A program made the translations under genes and the position numbers. A DNA stretch of 64,000 nt from Adiantum capillus-veneris (lineage: Eukaryota > Streptophyta > Polypodiopsida > Polypodiales > Pteridaceae): NCBI GenBank assembly GCA_014529385.2, contig CM043964.1, positions 135,883,420-135,947,419 of the forward strand. The letters are read 5' to 3'. Positions 22,982 to 33,978 of the stretch are shown in pieces. How positions within the stretch are numbered: the stretch's first letter is position 1; each line of letters begins with the position of its first letter. The notes under the pieces were generated by a model that saw only the letters and a program-made list of their open reading frames with translations, was not told where the DNA came from and made no database searches.

Positions 22982-23855
22982 TAATACCTTGCCAAAATCA
23001 TCCCCTTCTCTCTCTTGGTCGACCCCTCATGAATTTTACTCAAGCTGGCACCCCGTTGGACCCTACAAAGCTTAGCCATTGATAATTAAGAAGCATAAGT
23101 GATAGCCTTGTGACATGTGTCCCCCTTTCCCCTTTTGTGAGAGATTTATGTATTTAATTAATGCAGTTAAGTTCTCATAGGACCCCTTAGTCTTATGGCC
23201 AATAAGAATCAGGCAAGCCATTAGGTTGTTGAATGCTCATTGGACCCCTTGGGAGACTATCCAATAGTCTTCTAGAGAGGTTAATCTCTATTGGTTCTTT
23301 TATCAAGTGTTTTTAAATGAATTAAAATAAATATACTCTAGCTTAATTCTCATTGCTCCTCCTCTATGGCCATCCAATAGGAATTGAATGTATATTAGGG
23401 AAACTGCGCTAGGGAGCTGACATGTGTCTCCTATTCCCTTTGTGTAAAGGGAGCCTTCTAGAGTGTGTGTGTGTGTTTCTCTCTCATCCCCTACAAGAAA
23501 GGCTCGCCCCCTCCAAGATAGGGATGTGGGAAGACTCTTGAGTCTTCCCACAAGCATCCAATTTTCCCTATGTTTTGACCATTGGACCTAACCTTTGAAT
23601 TTTGGAACCTTAACATTTTGGAAGTCTTAATGGGTTGAACCTTAGGGTCTTTGAAGCCCATTGTTTGCACATTTCTCATTTGCAGATGGCCCCCCCCTTT
23701 GGATCCCTATTTTTCCTCCTTTGGATCCCTACTGTGACCGGTCCGCCAGCTTAACCAATATTCTAGCTTTTTCTCCCTTGGTACTTCCCGATATTAAATG
23801 ATCAGTTTAACAAGGGAAAATCATTTAGGAGAATTAGATATTAGTTATTATGAAA
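22209..23855 (-). repeat. Family-1 LTR shared between M2 and M3, 1647 bp
   Basis: This runs from TGTAACATTTAATGG (22209) to TTATTATGAAA (23855, tip mutated from GACA). It is the 5' LTR of M2 and at the same time the 3' LTR of M3, so two internal regions share one LTR. It carries a 62-bp (TG)n run at 22919-22980 and a shorter one at 23464-23477. Confidence 0.85.
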
Positions 23856-24830
23856 TTACCTCTCTCTTGAAATCATAGTCATCCTCGACTATGGGGTAGA
23901 GAACATAAAGCCTATTCATTAGTCCGTTTCTAGCGGGTAGAGGATCCCTATCTTACTCTACGACATCGTTCCAAAATGGATGACTAATCCATTTGGCACT
24001 TGAGAGCCCAAGGTGCCGCAAGCATGTCTACACATTAGTCCTATCAATCTTCCATAGTAGAGTGACAAGCTCTACTTGGTGTTTGGAAGACGTCGTCTTC
24101 GCAAACTTGATCCTAAGCATGCATACTAATTAACATTTGTGCACAATAAAGAAAAAGAGAGTCTTATAAGACAAGAACTTTGTTCATTTTAAACATTTGT
24201 ACATTTGCTTACTCTAGGGAAGCATTGAAAGCATTGACAAGGTTTAGGTTATCCTTTAATTGTTTGCCTTGCATCCATCTAGCATCTTCAAAAGGATAGT
24301 TCTTTAACTTAATAAAATACCATAAGATAATCATACCGCCTCTCAATACCATGTCTTCATGTCGGAGAATGGACTCGGGCTGCAACACCTCTTCTTGGTC
24401 CTCGATCTCCAGTGGGTCTTCAATAGTTGGTTCTTGAGGTGGCTCTCCTTTGTAAGACTTTAGTAGGCTCACATGGAAAGCATTGTGTATGAGCCAATGA
24501 TTGGGCAACTTAAGTTGATAGGCCATCTTCTTGGTTGGTCTAAGAATCTGGAAGGGACCATAGTACTTTTTTGTCCCGTAGGATTCTTGCCCGTCGTGTG
24601 CCTAAATTGAGCCTTCGGAAATTTAAGCAAGACCCATTCATTTTCTTCAAAGGCTTGGGATCTTCTGTGCTTATCAGCAGGAGCCTTTTGCCTTTGCTAT
24701 GAGATAGAGATAACATCCTTAATCTTTTGGAAAGATTCTTGTAGGTCTCTGCTATACTCCTCTGCAATAAAGATCTTCTCGTGTACCTTAAGTAGCAGGG
24801 GACTTTTTGATCTTCTGTCAATTACCTCGA
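23856..24830 (-). pseudogene. Family-1 copy M3: chromodomain and integrase tail
   Basis: The minus-strand frame 24526-24209 (105 residues) reads [22 protein letters not shown], an SH3-like integrase tail strand set. It then reads through an acidic linker ([19 protein letters not shown]) into the chromodomain (IKLKNYPFEDARWMQ). In the usual element, IHNAFHVSLLK is a conserved landmark between integrase and chromodomain. Here the frame is separated from the integrase core by a frameshift around 24540-24700. The non-coding 3' end with the pre-LTR purine tract lies at 23856-24208. Confidence 0.85.
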
Positions 24831-25451
24831 AAGGTGCTTTTCTTGTGGAGGTATATACACTACTATTGTAGGCATCCTCCACCAAGCGTAAGTACTTCTC
24901 CCATTGGGACCTCTTTTCTACTTCCATTACGTAGGCTTTTAGTAGATCAAGAATTTTTTGGTTAGCTATTTCATTTTGGCCATCTGTTTGTGGGTGATAG
25001 GCCAAAGAGAAGTTTAGACTTGTCCCTAAATTCTCAAAGAGACCCTTCCAAAAATTACAAGTCATTCTAGGATCTCTATCCAACAGTATGGACATTGGCA
25101 AGCCATGGTACTTGAAGATTTGTGATATGAAGAGGGTTGCCATTTGATGGGCTTTGATGAGCTTGTTTGTGTTGAACCTGTCTACTATCGTCCATATTCC
25201 CGTATTTCCATGGATAGACTTAGGCAATCCATGGATATGCTCTCCCATGGTGAATTAGGGATTGGCAAAGGTTGAAGCAATTCAGGTTGCTTCCCTCGAT
25301 CAAACTTCGTCTTTTGGCATACCACACATTTAGAAACATACTCTTGTATGTTTTCTTTCATGGCAGGCCAATACAAATATATTTCTATCCCTTTTAGGGT
25401 ACACTGAATCCCTCTATGCCCCGCATAAAGAGGAGCATGAGATTCATACAT
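24697..25451 (-). pseudogene. Family-1 copy M3: integrase core
   Basis: Two overlapping minus-strand frames carry it. The first (25451-25185) has HAPLYAGHRGIQ and CVVCQKTK of the zinc-binding region and the start of the core (ISMD). The second (25248-24697) has IVDRFN, a second catalytic Asp in LLDRDPRMT, and YHPQTDGQNEI for the Glu. About 20 bp around the first Asp is missing compared with M2 (FIFG lost), and that missing stretch shifts the frame. Integrase joins element cDNA to the genome. This copy would not work. Confidence 0.85.
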
Positions 25452-26226
25452 TACTTTCTCACGTAGTGAGTTAGTAACATATAGTCTATTGCCATAGAGA
25501 AATAACCATCTTGTAAAGTAAATGGTTCGTCTTTCTTCCCTATTTCAAGGGTTGAAATCACATCTCTAAAATTGAGATCAATAGCATACTCATATATCAT
25601 AGAAGATAGATCATTGTGAGTTGCTATGGAAACCGCATTCACTATCGGCAGTCTTGAGAGTGCATCGGCTACTTGATTATGCTTGCCAACAACGTGAGCA
25701 ATATGAAAATGAGATTGCAAAAGGAAATTTTCCACCTCATTTGTTTGTCAGAGAGCTTGGTCTGCGTCATGAAGTACTTAAGGCTTTGGTGATCCATCTG
25801 CAGAATGAAAGGAGTCCCCAGCAGATAGTGCTCCCATGAGTCTAAGGCATGTAGAACTGTGAGGAGTTCCTTTTCATATATTCCTAGAGCTTGCTCAATA
25901 GGGTCGAGCCTTTGACTTTCATAGGCTATGGCGTGCCTTTCTTGGAGCAAAATAGCTCCAAGGCAATCACCACCAGCGTCACATTGGACCTCAAATGGAT
26001 TTGAGAGATCTGGTAGTGTAAGCAGAGGTTGAGAGATAAGCTTTTCTTTAAGATTTTTCAAAGCATTGTTTTCCTTGGCAGACCATGTATTCCTAACATT
26101 TTTCTTTGTTAGATCATGTAATGGTCCCGAGATTTGTGATAACTTTTCTATGAAGCGTCTATAGTATGCACGCATACCTATAAAGCTTCTTAGTTCATGA
26201 AAAATTCCTTGGATTAGGCCATCCAC
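25451..26226 (-). pseudogene. Family-1 copy M3: RNase H domain
   Basis: The minus-strand frame 26226-25669 starts in the polymerase connection (LRSFIGMRAYYRRFI, then PLHDLTKK). It continues into Ty3-type RNase H with VQCDAGGDCLGAILLQ (first Asp region), EKELLTVLHALDSWEHYL (Glu region) and LQMDHQSLKYF. A frameshift near 25700 leads to the continuation (HIAHVVGKHNQVADALSR) at 25735-25451. RNase H removes the RNA strand during reverse transcription. M1 and M2 lack most of this region. Confidence 0.9.
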
Positions 26227-26283
26227 TTATTACCTCAAGCTTTGATGGATCCATTTGGATGCCATCTTGAGAGATAATGTGAT

Positions 26284-26955
26284 CTAAATGCTGAATCTAT
26301 TGTAAGAAAAACTCACTTTTCTTTTGATTAATATAAAGTTTATTCTCTCGTAAAACTTTGGGTGTTGCTTGTGTTCGTCTATTGAATTAGAGTAGATGAT
26401 GATATCATCAAAGAACGCTCCAATAAAGGTTTGGTGAGGCCTGAATAGCTTCTCCGCCAAGCGGTTAAATGTGGCTGGTGCATTGATCAAATGAAAAGGC
26501 ATGACAATGTGTTTGTAAAGACCAAATGTAGTGCAAAATGCGGTCTTTACAATGTCTTGATCAACTATCCTTATTTGATGGTAGCCACTTTTAAGGTCAA
26601 TCCTATTGAAGTAGGTCGACCCTTGCAGCTTATCAAATAGGCCTTCTACCCGTGGAACGGGAAACCTATTATTGATAGTGATTCTATTTAGTGCTCTATA
26701 GTCAACACACATACGATATGTGTCATCTTTCTTTTGCACTAATAACACGGGTGAACAAAATGGAGATGAGCTAGGCCTAACCATGCCCTTCTCAACGAAC
26801 TCATGCACTTGCCGCATAATCTTCCCTTGTTGAGCTTGAGAAACTCTATAAGGAGATTTATTAGGCGGTGAACGTCCTGGAAGAAGTTCAATTGCATGGT
26901 CATCATTGCCTCGTTTAGGAGGTAGTTCACAAGGGATGTTGTCCAATAAAAACAT
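26284..26955 (-). pseudogene. Family-1 copy M3: reverse transcriptase
   Basis: This is a 223-residue minus-strand frame. In order it has a fingers motif (KSPYRVSQAQQ), SPVLLVQKKDDTYRMCVDYR, motif A in NRIDLKSGYHQIRI with its Asp, motif B altered to MPFHLINAPATF ([12 protein letters not shown] is usual), and motif C AFFDDIIIYS with both Asp kept. It ends in frame-shifted sequence at 26284 before the RNase H frame. Upstream it overlaps the protease frame at 26927. The catalytic triad is intact, but the altered motif B and the frame breaks make activity unlikely. Confidence 0.9.
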
Positions 26956-27470
26956 CTTGAAATCCCTTGAGAAAATTGGATAGCTCTAATTCCTTGTGAT
27001 TGTTCATATTTTCTTTTGCTAAAGCATTAGTTTCATTTTGAGAATCTTTAACAAAAATCATGTACACGGAAATAGAGTCATTTATTGACTTATTGAAAGC
27101 TTGCATATGTATGATGGTTATGGTGTTACCCAACTCCTTAGCATCTATGTACATATCTTTTTCCCGGAACCTACAGTATAATTGCCTTTCAAGGAATTTA
27201 ACATTGGTAGCCATGTGATCAAACCATGGTGCCCCTAGGATTACATTCTCATGCTTGAGAGGAGAGATAAAGAAGTCCTCTTTGTCCTCATAGCTTTGGA
27301 CATGGAGCCTCAATTTCCCAATTAAGGGAGTGACTGAAGCTTCTTGCCCCTTGAAAGCACCATCGACATGTAGGACATCTCCCATCTCACAGGCTTGGAT
27401 GCCTAGCCTGGTGGCCAACTCTGTGGATATGAAATTGTGAGTAGAAACAGGTCAAAGATAATAAAAGCAT
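26927..27470 (-). pseudogene. Family-1 copy M3: aspartic protease
   Basis: The minus-strand frame 27418-26927 encodes the protease body (ATRLGIQACEM, then NVILGAPWFDH, the usual ILG-x-x-W landmark) and the linker to reverse transcriptase. The active site lies just upstream at about 27445-27460. There, STHNFISTEL is in one frame and the preceding IIFD in another. A small indel thus sits inside the D-x-G-[ST] active-site motif itself and inactivates the enzyme. The protease would normally cut the gag-pol polyprotein. Confidence 0.8.
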
Positions 27471-27579
27471 CATGTTCTCTTACCTTTCCCCAAGCATGGC
27501 ATAGAGGAGATCCATTGTGGTGAGTATCCTCTTCTTGTATTTCGATCAAAATAGCTCTGGGAGGCTCATTTCGTGTATT

Positions 27580-28370
27580 CTTGTGGGGGCAAGCACGATA
27601 AGCATGCCCTTGCTCCCCGCACTTGAAACAAAGTTAATCTTTACGATAATGCTCAAGCTCTTCAGAAGAGAGTTTATTTTTCCCTTTATAAACTCCCTTC
27701 TCCTTAGCTTTGTTGTTGTTGGTGTTGCCTTTAGGAGACTTTTGGACATTGTCCTTCCCTTTAGGCTCATTGTTACGGTCCTTGAGTCTCCGTGGGCTTA
27801 AGATTTCTCTTAGCCCTGGTTGGAAATTGATTTTTGAAGCCACCATGCTATGGTGTATGACCGCAGATATGGTGTGTGGCCTTTGGGAGTTGACATACTC
27901 CGTCATATCTTCAGTTAAGCCCGCACAAAATTGTTGTTTTTTCTCTCCAAATTCCATCTTTTTGAAAACAGTGTTTTTGAGATGTAAGTCCCAAAACTTG
28001 TCTACATATTTGTGAATATAATCGTAAGGAGAGAGATTCAAGCTTCACCATTTGGTGAGTACTTTGTCTTTGGCATCGGTAGCCAAAATTTTACTTCATG
28101 ATGGAAGCTCTTAAAGCTTTCCATGTTTGTGGAGCGTCACTATTTGCCCGTAGGCTAGACCACCATTGCCTCGCGGACATTTGAAAATGCAAAGCTACAT
28201 GGCATATCTTAGAGGACTCTGTAAAGCCCTCATCTCCAAACGCCGCATCGAATTGTTGGATGAAAGCCAAGACTTTGTCTGTAGCACCAAAGGTGCCATC
28301 GTAGGTAAGGAAAGAGATGTTCTTTTCTCCCTCTTTGAACTTCTTGAGCTTGGACGGCCTCTTCCACGGG
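27580..28370 (-). pseudogene. Family-1 copy M3: gag capsid and zinc knuckle
   Basis: On the minus strand, 28360-28165 (no ATG of its own) encodes a typical Ty3 gag core: FLTYDGTFGATDKVLAFIQQ, then ALHFQMSARQWW. The frame 28041-27634 continues (YVDKFWDLHLKNTVFKKM, QQFCAGLTEDMTEYV) into a Lys-rich tail. A TAA stop follows, and after it comes the CCHC knuckle LCFKCGEQGHAYRACP at about 27586-27627. Gag forms the particle and binds RNA through the knuckle. Stops at about 27632 and 28042 break the frame. Confidence 0.85.
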
Positions 28371-29116
28371 GCATATGATTTCCTATAGCCTTTTCTTTTT
28401 GGTGGTTCAAAATTTGCACCATCACTTTCTTCAGAGCACGAAGAATTTGAGGAGGATGGAGAAGAGGGTGACCCCTTTCTCGCCTTTTTCTTCCCTTGGT
28501 CCTCCTTGTCTGCACCATCACTTTCTTCATAAGAGGAAGAGGATGAAGAAGATGGAGAAGATAGTGACCTCTTTCTCGCATTTTTCTTCTCTTGTTTTTT
28601 GTCATCCCTCTTTGAATTATGGTGTGGAGAAGTGTGCGATGGTCTTCTCCGTTTAGGGGGTGTTGGAGGGCATTTTGCCCGCCCTCTTCATGGAGTCATC
28701 TCTCCCGAGGTGGCAGGAGACTCACTTATTTCTCGTTCTTTTGGTGGGGGCTCTTGAGTTCTCCTTTGGGAAGGAGATGCATGGTCAAGTAGTAGATTTC
28801 TGAGCCCTTCATATAGATCCTCTTCTTCTTCCCGAATCGAAGAGAGGCCTCTTTTGGAAGTCTCACAAGGAGGCTTCCTAAGTACTCTCTCTTCTTGGTG
28901 GGCAGTTTGGAGAATCCCATGAGCAAGAATTTGCCGTTGCACTTCACTTTGGAGGGATGGATTTCCCATGGCTTGTTGAAGCCTAGAAACAAGGTATTTA
29001 TCAAGCATAGGGGCATCATTAGTGGCCTGCTCATTAGCAAAATCAAAGCTATCAACATAAATTTCACTCTCTTTACTATTCTCAGCCATTCTAATAACAA
29101 CTTTTTTAAGTGTCAA
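28371..29116 (-). pseudogene. Family-1 copy M3: gag N-terminal region
   Basis: The minus-strand frame 29116-28688 (142 residues) begins VVIRMAENSKESEIYVDSF. It has LQQAMGNPSLQSEVQRQ, an acidic stretch (IREEEEDLYEGL) and a Pro/Arg-rich end. The following 300 bp hold two in-register repeats of a KGRKRRERGHPLLH-type segment (in the natural frame a Ser/acidic-rich block repeated about every 100 bp at 28450 and 28560). The leader between the gag start and the primer site is about 380 bp. Confidence 0.75.
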
Positions 29117-29496
29117 AGTTTTTAGGTGTACTTTGGCACTTCAAGTCCTAGTTGCTACTCCTCTTAACCCCTTTAGAAAAGCACTCAAGCTCATGTACCC
29201 GTGGCTGGAATATCATTAATTGCAAGGAATAGAAGAGAGGGTCTTTCAACACCAAAATAGTACCGGCTCTTGTCAAGCTTCTAATAGCTCAATAGTGGTT
29301 AAGCCGTAGGCAAGCCCCGTAGGACTCCACTATTAAGACCATAGCTCTCGACGGTGATGCCTCATTATCTGCACGAAGCAGACGCATTGCAAGGCTGAAA
29401 AACTCCCTATTCTAATTACTCAATTGCAATTAATAATACCAACCATTTATAGTTAGATTGAGGACCTCCCTTCTTGATCAAGAAAAGAGAAACCTT

Positions 29497-29510
29497 GTGC
29501 TCTGATACCA
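29497..29510 (-). other. Primer-binding site of family-1 copy M3 (initiator tRNA-Met type)
   Basis: The minus strand reads TGGTATCAGAGCAC beginning one base inside the LTR end. This matches the standard complement of the plant initiator tRNA-Met 3' end (TGGTATCAGAGC). It fixes element orientation and the LTR boundary. Confidence 0.9.
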
Positions 29511-29511
29511 A

Positions 29512-30806
29512 TGTAGCATTTCATGGCCTAGTATATAACTTGTGTGTAGCAGAAAATAGCATAAACATAGTGAGCATTTCATTAGAATAGATTCCTAATG
29601 AGCACTCTTGCTCCTAATTAGCAAAGCAAGAGTGCTTGGATGGAAAAAACAATAACACCTAGGTAGATAGGGATGAACAATACTTCAAAAGAGAGAGAGA
29701 AATTAAGCTATTGACAAGAGTTGAAGACCAGATTTACATGGAACCAGTCCGCCCTCCAAAAGGCTTTGTATTATAGGTTTCCCCAATCGAGGGAGACATT
29801 TTACAATACAGTATTTTGTGTTACTTCAATAACTTGCTGGTGAGATGAAGATGGAAGCTTCAAGCACCATGCACACACTTATAAAACACAACATTGATTC
29901 CCTCACGGTCTCAGACCCAAGACCTCACACACCTTTGAATTAAGTGAGAGCTAGCGGGGTATGAGAGTAGATTGAGAGGAAGAAGGAGTATTCTTACGAG
30001 AAAGAAGTATATCTCCTGACATAATCACTCATAAAAGCTTAGCATAGCTTAGTAATTAGCATGGTAGAGGAGATGAGCATGCATTGGAGCTGGGCTCTTG
30101 GTTGGATTTGCATCACAAAGACAAAAGTTGTTGGTGTAGGCCTCCCTTCTCACAAGCTTGGAGTACATGATGAGCTTTCCATTAAAGCATGAGAAGGAGA
30201 AAGAGTCTTCTTTGCTTCACACATGAGATTGTGTGAGTGTGTGTGTGTGATAATGCCTTGCCAAAATCATCCCCCTCTCTCTCTTGTTTGACCCCTCATG
30301 AATTTTACTCATGCTGGCACCCAATTAGACCATGCAAAGCATAGCCAATGATAATTAAGAAGCATAAGTGATAGCCTTGTGACATGTGTCCCCCTTTCCC
30401 CTTTTGTGAGAGCTTTAGGTATTTAATTAATGAAAATGAAATTAAATTCTCATTGGACCCCTTAGTCTTCTGGCCAATAGGATTCAAGCAAGCCATTGGG
30501 TTGTTGAATGCTCATTGGACCCCTTGGGGGACTGTCCAATAGTCTTCTAGAGAGCTTAATTTCTATTGGTTCTTTTATCAAGTGTTTTTAAATGAATTAA
30601 ACTAAATATACTCTAGCTTAATTCTCATTGGTCCACCTCTATGGACATCCAATATGAATTGAATGCATGTTGGGGGCAAGTGGGCTAGGGAACTGACATG
30701 TGTCTCCTATTCCCTTTGTGTAAAGGGAGCCTGCTAGAGTGTGTGTGTATTTCTCTCTCATCCCCTATAAGAAAGGTCGCCCCCTCCAAGATAGGGATGT
30801 GGGAAG
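29512..30806 (-). repeat. Family-1 5' LTR of M3, interrupted by family 2
   Basis: The LTR begins at TGTAGCATTTCATGG (29512) and is collinear with 22209-23520. It stops at GGGATGTGGGAAG, where family 2 enters. The remaining 300 bp or so of this LTR is not found on the other side within the window. Confidence 0.85.
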
Positions 30807-30973
30807 TGTTAGACAAGGGAAACTAGAACCTAGGAGTCCACCACCCAACCACCCACTATATAGCATAGCCCCTGGCCCTTTGCCCTAGTTGGACTCCCTT
30901 TCCACACTGCCTTGCCTAGCCTTGCCCTTGTCTAGTTGCCCTTGTCTAGTCCGGCCTTGCCGGTGTCCTGACA
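30807..30973 (-). repeat. Family-2 3' LTR, 167 bp
   Basis: In element orientation it reads TGTCAGGACACCGG...TTGTCTAACA. It is followed on the internal side by the polypurine tract CTTAAGGGGGGAGTAA (30974-30989 on the minus strand) and by the end of pol. The plus-strand left flank is GGAAG. The LTR is very short for a chromovirus and contains CCTTGCC/CTTGTCTAG short repeats. Confidence 0.8.
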
Positions 30974-30984
30974 TTACTCCCCCC

Positions 30985-31800
30985 TTAAGAAGAGTTTTCG
31001 TCCTCAAAAACAAAAGTGGGGAACTTCTTCTTAAGAACACTAATGTTTTTCCAAGTGGCACCTTCCTCAGGTTGGTCTTTCCACTTGATTAAGGCTTGTT
31101 GACATACATGATGATGTGTACACAACTCATGATAATCGAGAACACGTTCAGGTGCATGCGGTAAGGTAGGAGGTTCAATGAAATCAACCAAAATTTGTTG
31201 GTCAATGACATTGTCGTCCCCATGTAACTGCTTACGTAAACGGCTTACATGAAACACCGGATGAATACGAGAATGTAAAGGTAGCAATAATTTGTAGGCA
31301 TAATCACCTACTCGCTTGAGGATTTTGAAAGGCCCACAATATCGGGGAGATAATTTAGGTGTTGGCCCAGTTTTCAGACTTTCTGAATGTTCTGAAACAC
31401 GTAAAAATACTTCCTCCCCATCTTCGAAGGTAACTTGCCGACGTTTCTTATCAGAAAACTTCTTATACCGATCATGTGCTTGTCGGATATTCTGACAAGC
31501 AAGTTTCAGCATATCCACGTGGTCTTGGAGAAAATCCTTAACCTGTTGGAGTTTTTTGGTTGCCAACCCCACCGTAACTGGTGACCTAGGTTGAAACCCA
31601 TACATGAGCATGAAAGGACTAAATCCAGTTGTGACATGCTTAGCACTGTTCTAAGCAAACTCGAGAATAGGTAAGTATTCTTCCCAGTCTGACTGTTTTC
31701 TGTCGACGTATGCTCTTAGCATATCCTCTAGCACCTGGTTAACTCGTTCAATCTGACCATCTTTTTCTGAATGATCAGCTGTACTGAGGTTCAGTTGTGT
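30985..31800 (-). pseudogene. Family-2 pol end: integrase C-terminus and chromodomain
   Basis: The minus-strand frame 31611-30985 (208 residues) begins MLMYGFQPRSP. It passes through the SH3-like tail (LSPRYCGPFKILKRVGDYAYKLLL, split here as landmarks LSPRYCGPFKIL and YAYKLLL; HPVFHVSRLRK) and ends in a classic chromodomain (QALIKWKDQPEEGATWKN). The stop abuts the polypurine tract. Upstream (31800-31620) the catalytic-Glu region [13 protein letters not shown] is readable with one stop. This is a clear chromovirus signature. The long open frame suggests a younger element than family 1 or less local damage. Confidence 0.9.
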
Positions 31801-32363
31801 ACCCAATCATTTAAACACAGCTCTCCAAAAGTGATTGTTAAACTTGGGATCACGGTCGCCGACAATGTTACTTGGCAAATCATACAATATGTATAGATTG
31901 TCCACAATAACTTGGCTAGTTCTGGTGTCTTAACCGTTGATTTAGTTGGAATAAACTTACATAGTTCAGTCAACCGGTCTACGACCACCCATACCGAGTC
32001 ATGACATCGTAAAGTGGTTGGTAAATCCACAATAAAGTCCATAGAGATGCTTTCCCATTTTCCATTGGGAATCTCCAAAGGATGTAAGAGTCCTCCTGCT
32101 TTCAGGCGCTCTGCTTTGTTAACTTGACATTTTTGGCAATGCAAGACATAAGCTTGAACAAAGCCATGTATACCTGGCCAGTAAAACTGTCGTTGTACGA
32201 GAGCATAAGTTTTTCTAATACCCGGGTGCCCTGCACTTGGACTATCATGACATTCATAAAGAATTTGGCGTCGAATGTCTGTGTCCGTCGGTACACACTC
32301 TCCCCTTATGGAGTAGGTACCCATTGTCGATGGTAAAATGCTACCATCATTGTAGTTCATCAC
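31791..32363 (-). pseudogene. Family-2 integrase: zinc-binding region and core
   Basis: This is a 190-residue minus-strand frame. It has HDSPSAGHPGIRKT and CQKCQVNKAE (H2C2), ISMDFIVDLP (first Asp) and WVVVDRLTELCKFIP. The frame then shifts before the second Asp: the expected GDRDPKF pattern is present in the other frame near 31850. The frameshift makes it non-functional. It lies directly upstream of the pol end at 31800. Confidence 0.9.
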
Positions 32364-32429
32364 TCGATAGAAGAGAACTAGGTGTGGAGGTTAACGTTAC
32401 ACTACCATCATTGGAGTGATAAGAATCTC

Positions 32430-33019
32430 TCATTTGAACATGACTCCACACTTTGGAATATGCTTCATCATGCTCATATTTTCCTTTGAGAGAATCCAAA
32501 AATTCACTACGAAGTTCCGTGAACAAGAGAAGAGAGAATTGATCTCCGGCATACGACTTAGAGCATCAGCCACCACATTGTATCGACCTTTACAATACCT
32601 TAGCTTGGTGTCATATTCCTGAAGAATCTCGACCCACCTGGCTTTTGGACGTCCGTTTGTTGTGTAAACCATTTGATGCTTTCATGGTCAAACACAATCT
32701 CAAACTGAGCACCATACAGATAATGCCGCCATGTGTTTAAGGTAGACACTATTGCATAGAGTTCGCGCTCATGAGCAGAGTAGTTATGCTGAGCTGCATC
32801 AAGCTTCTTGCTTTCAAATGCAATCGGCCGTCCGTCTTGTAATAGGACTGCTCCAATAGCACGGTCACTGGCATCCGTTACCAAAATGAATGGTTTCAAA
32901 GGATCTACAATAGCCAGTATGGGAGTTGTAGCTAATGCATGCTTGAGCGTATCAAAACTGTGATGTTGAGCGGATCCCCACTGAAAAGCTTTGCCTTTAC
33001 CTTTTAGTTGATTCGTCAT
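32430..33019 (-). pseudogene. Family-2 RNase H domain
   Basis: The minus-strand frame 33019-32600 contains FILVTDASDRAIGAVLLQ (first Asp), SAHERELYAIVSTLNTWRHYL (Glu) and IVFDHESIKWF. The tail YCKGRYNVVADALSR follows in the next frame (32672-32430) after a one-base shift. The order RT, RNase H, integrase, chromodomain is that of Ty3/Gypsy chromoviruses. Confidence 0.9.
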
Positions 33020-33766
33020 GGGAATAGCAATATTAGCATAGTTTTTAACGAACCTTCCAGATTTTTAGGAGAAGGCCATTTCCAGATGGTATCCACTTTG
33101 GATTGATCCATTAATATCCCATTAGCTAAAATAACATGCCCTAAATAGTGAATTTCATCTTTTAGAAAATCACACTTAGATTTCTTGGCATATAATTTGT
33201 TTGTTCGTAACAACTCAAACACCTGCCTGAGATGTTGTAAGTGTTCTTCTTCAAAAGACTGTATACTAGAATGTAATCGAGGAAAACAATGACAAATTGG
33301 CCCAAGTACGGCTTCAAGACACTGTCCATAAGATGTTGCGGCGCATTGGTTAACCCAAAGGGCATCACCATGAACTCGTAGTGTCCAAACCGTGTTCGGA
33401 ATGCAGTTTTGGGTATACGGAAAGTCGAATACGGACTTGGTGATATCCTGACCGCAAGTCTATTTTCGTAAAAATGAGAGCATGAGTGAGTTTATCAAAC
33501 TACTCATCTACCCGGGGCAATGGGTATTTGTTCTTAACCGTAACCGCATTTAAGCCACGGTAGTCTACGCACATGCGCATACTGCCGTCTTTTTTCTTCA
33601 CTAATAAGATAGGAGAGGCCCATGGTGAAGACCTGGGTTGTATATACCCTCTACTAAGGTAGTCAGCAAGCTGACATTCCACCTCAGCAACTTCAGAATA
33701 ACTCATACGGTAAGGCGGTTTACTGACAGGTTTACAATCTGCAGCCCCGTCGATGCTATGTTGCAC
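33016..33766 (-). pseudogene. Family-2 reverse transcriptase
   Basis: Three frames on the minus strand carry it. 33766-33500 has [15 protein letters not shown] and [19 protein letters not shown]. About 33490-33380 has motif A ([14 protein letters not shown]) followed by a frameshift. 33371-33162 has motif B ([15 protein letters not shown]) and motif C, in which FLDDILVYS has become FLDYILVYS. The second catalytic Asp is thus replaced by Tyr. The connection (YLGHVILANGI) follows at 33222-33016. The polymerase is inactive by both frameshift and active-site change. Confidence 0.9.
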
Positions 33767-33978
33767 TGATCATGTCGGTGGTAATCCTGGTGGCTAATCA
33801 TTAGGAAAAACTTCTTGAAATTCCTTTAATAATTTCTGTAACTCACTAGCAACGTTTGCTTGTTTAGAATTAGTCATTGGTGGAAGAGATGAGAGAGAAG
33901 CATGCGGCGTTGAGGAATGTTCAACAGATTCAATGTTAGAAAGAAAATGAGACAGTGAGTAACATAAGAAAATTTGAT

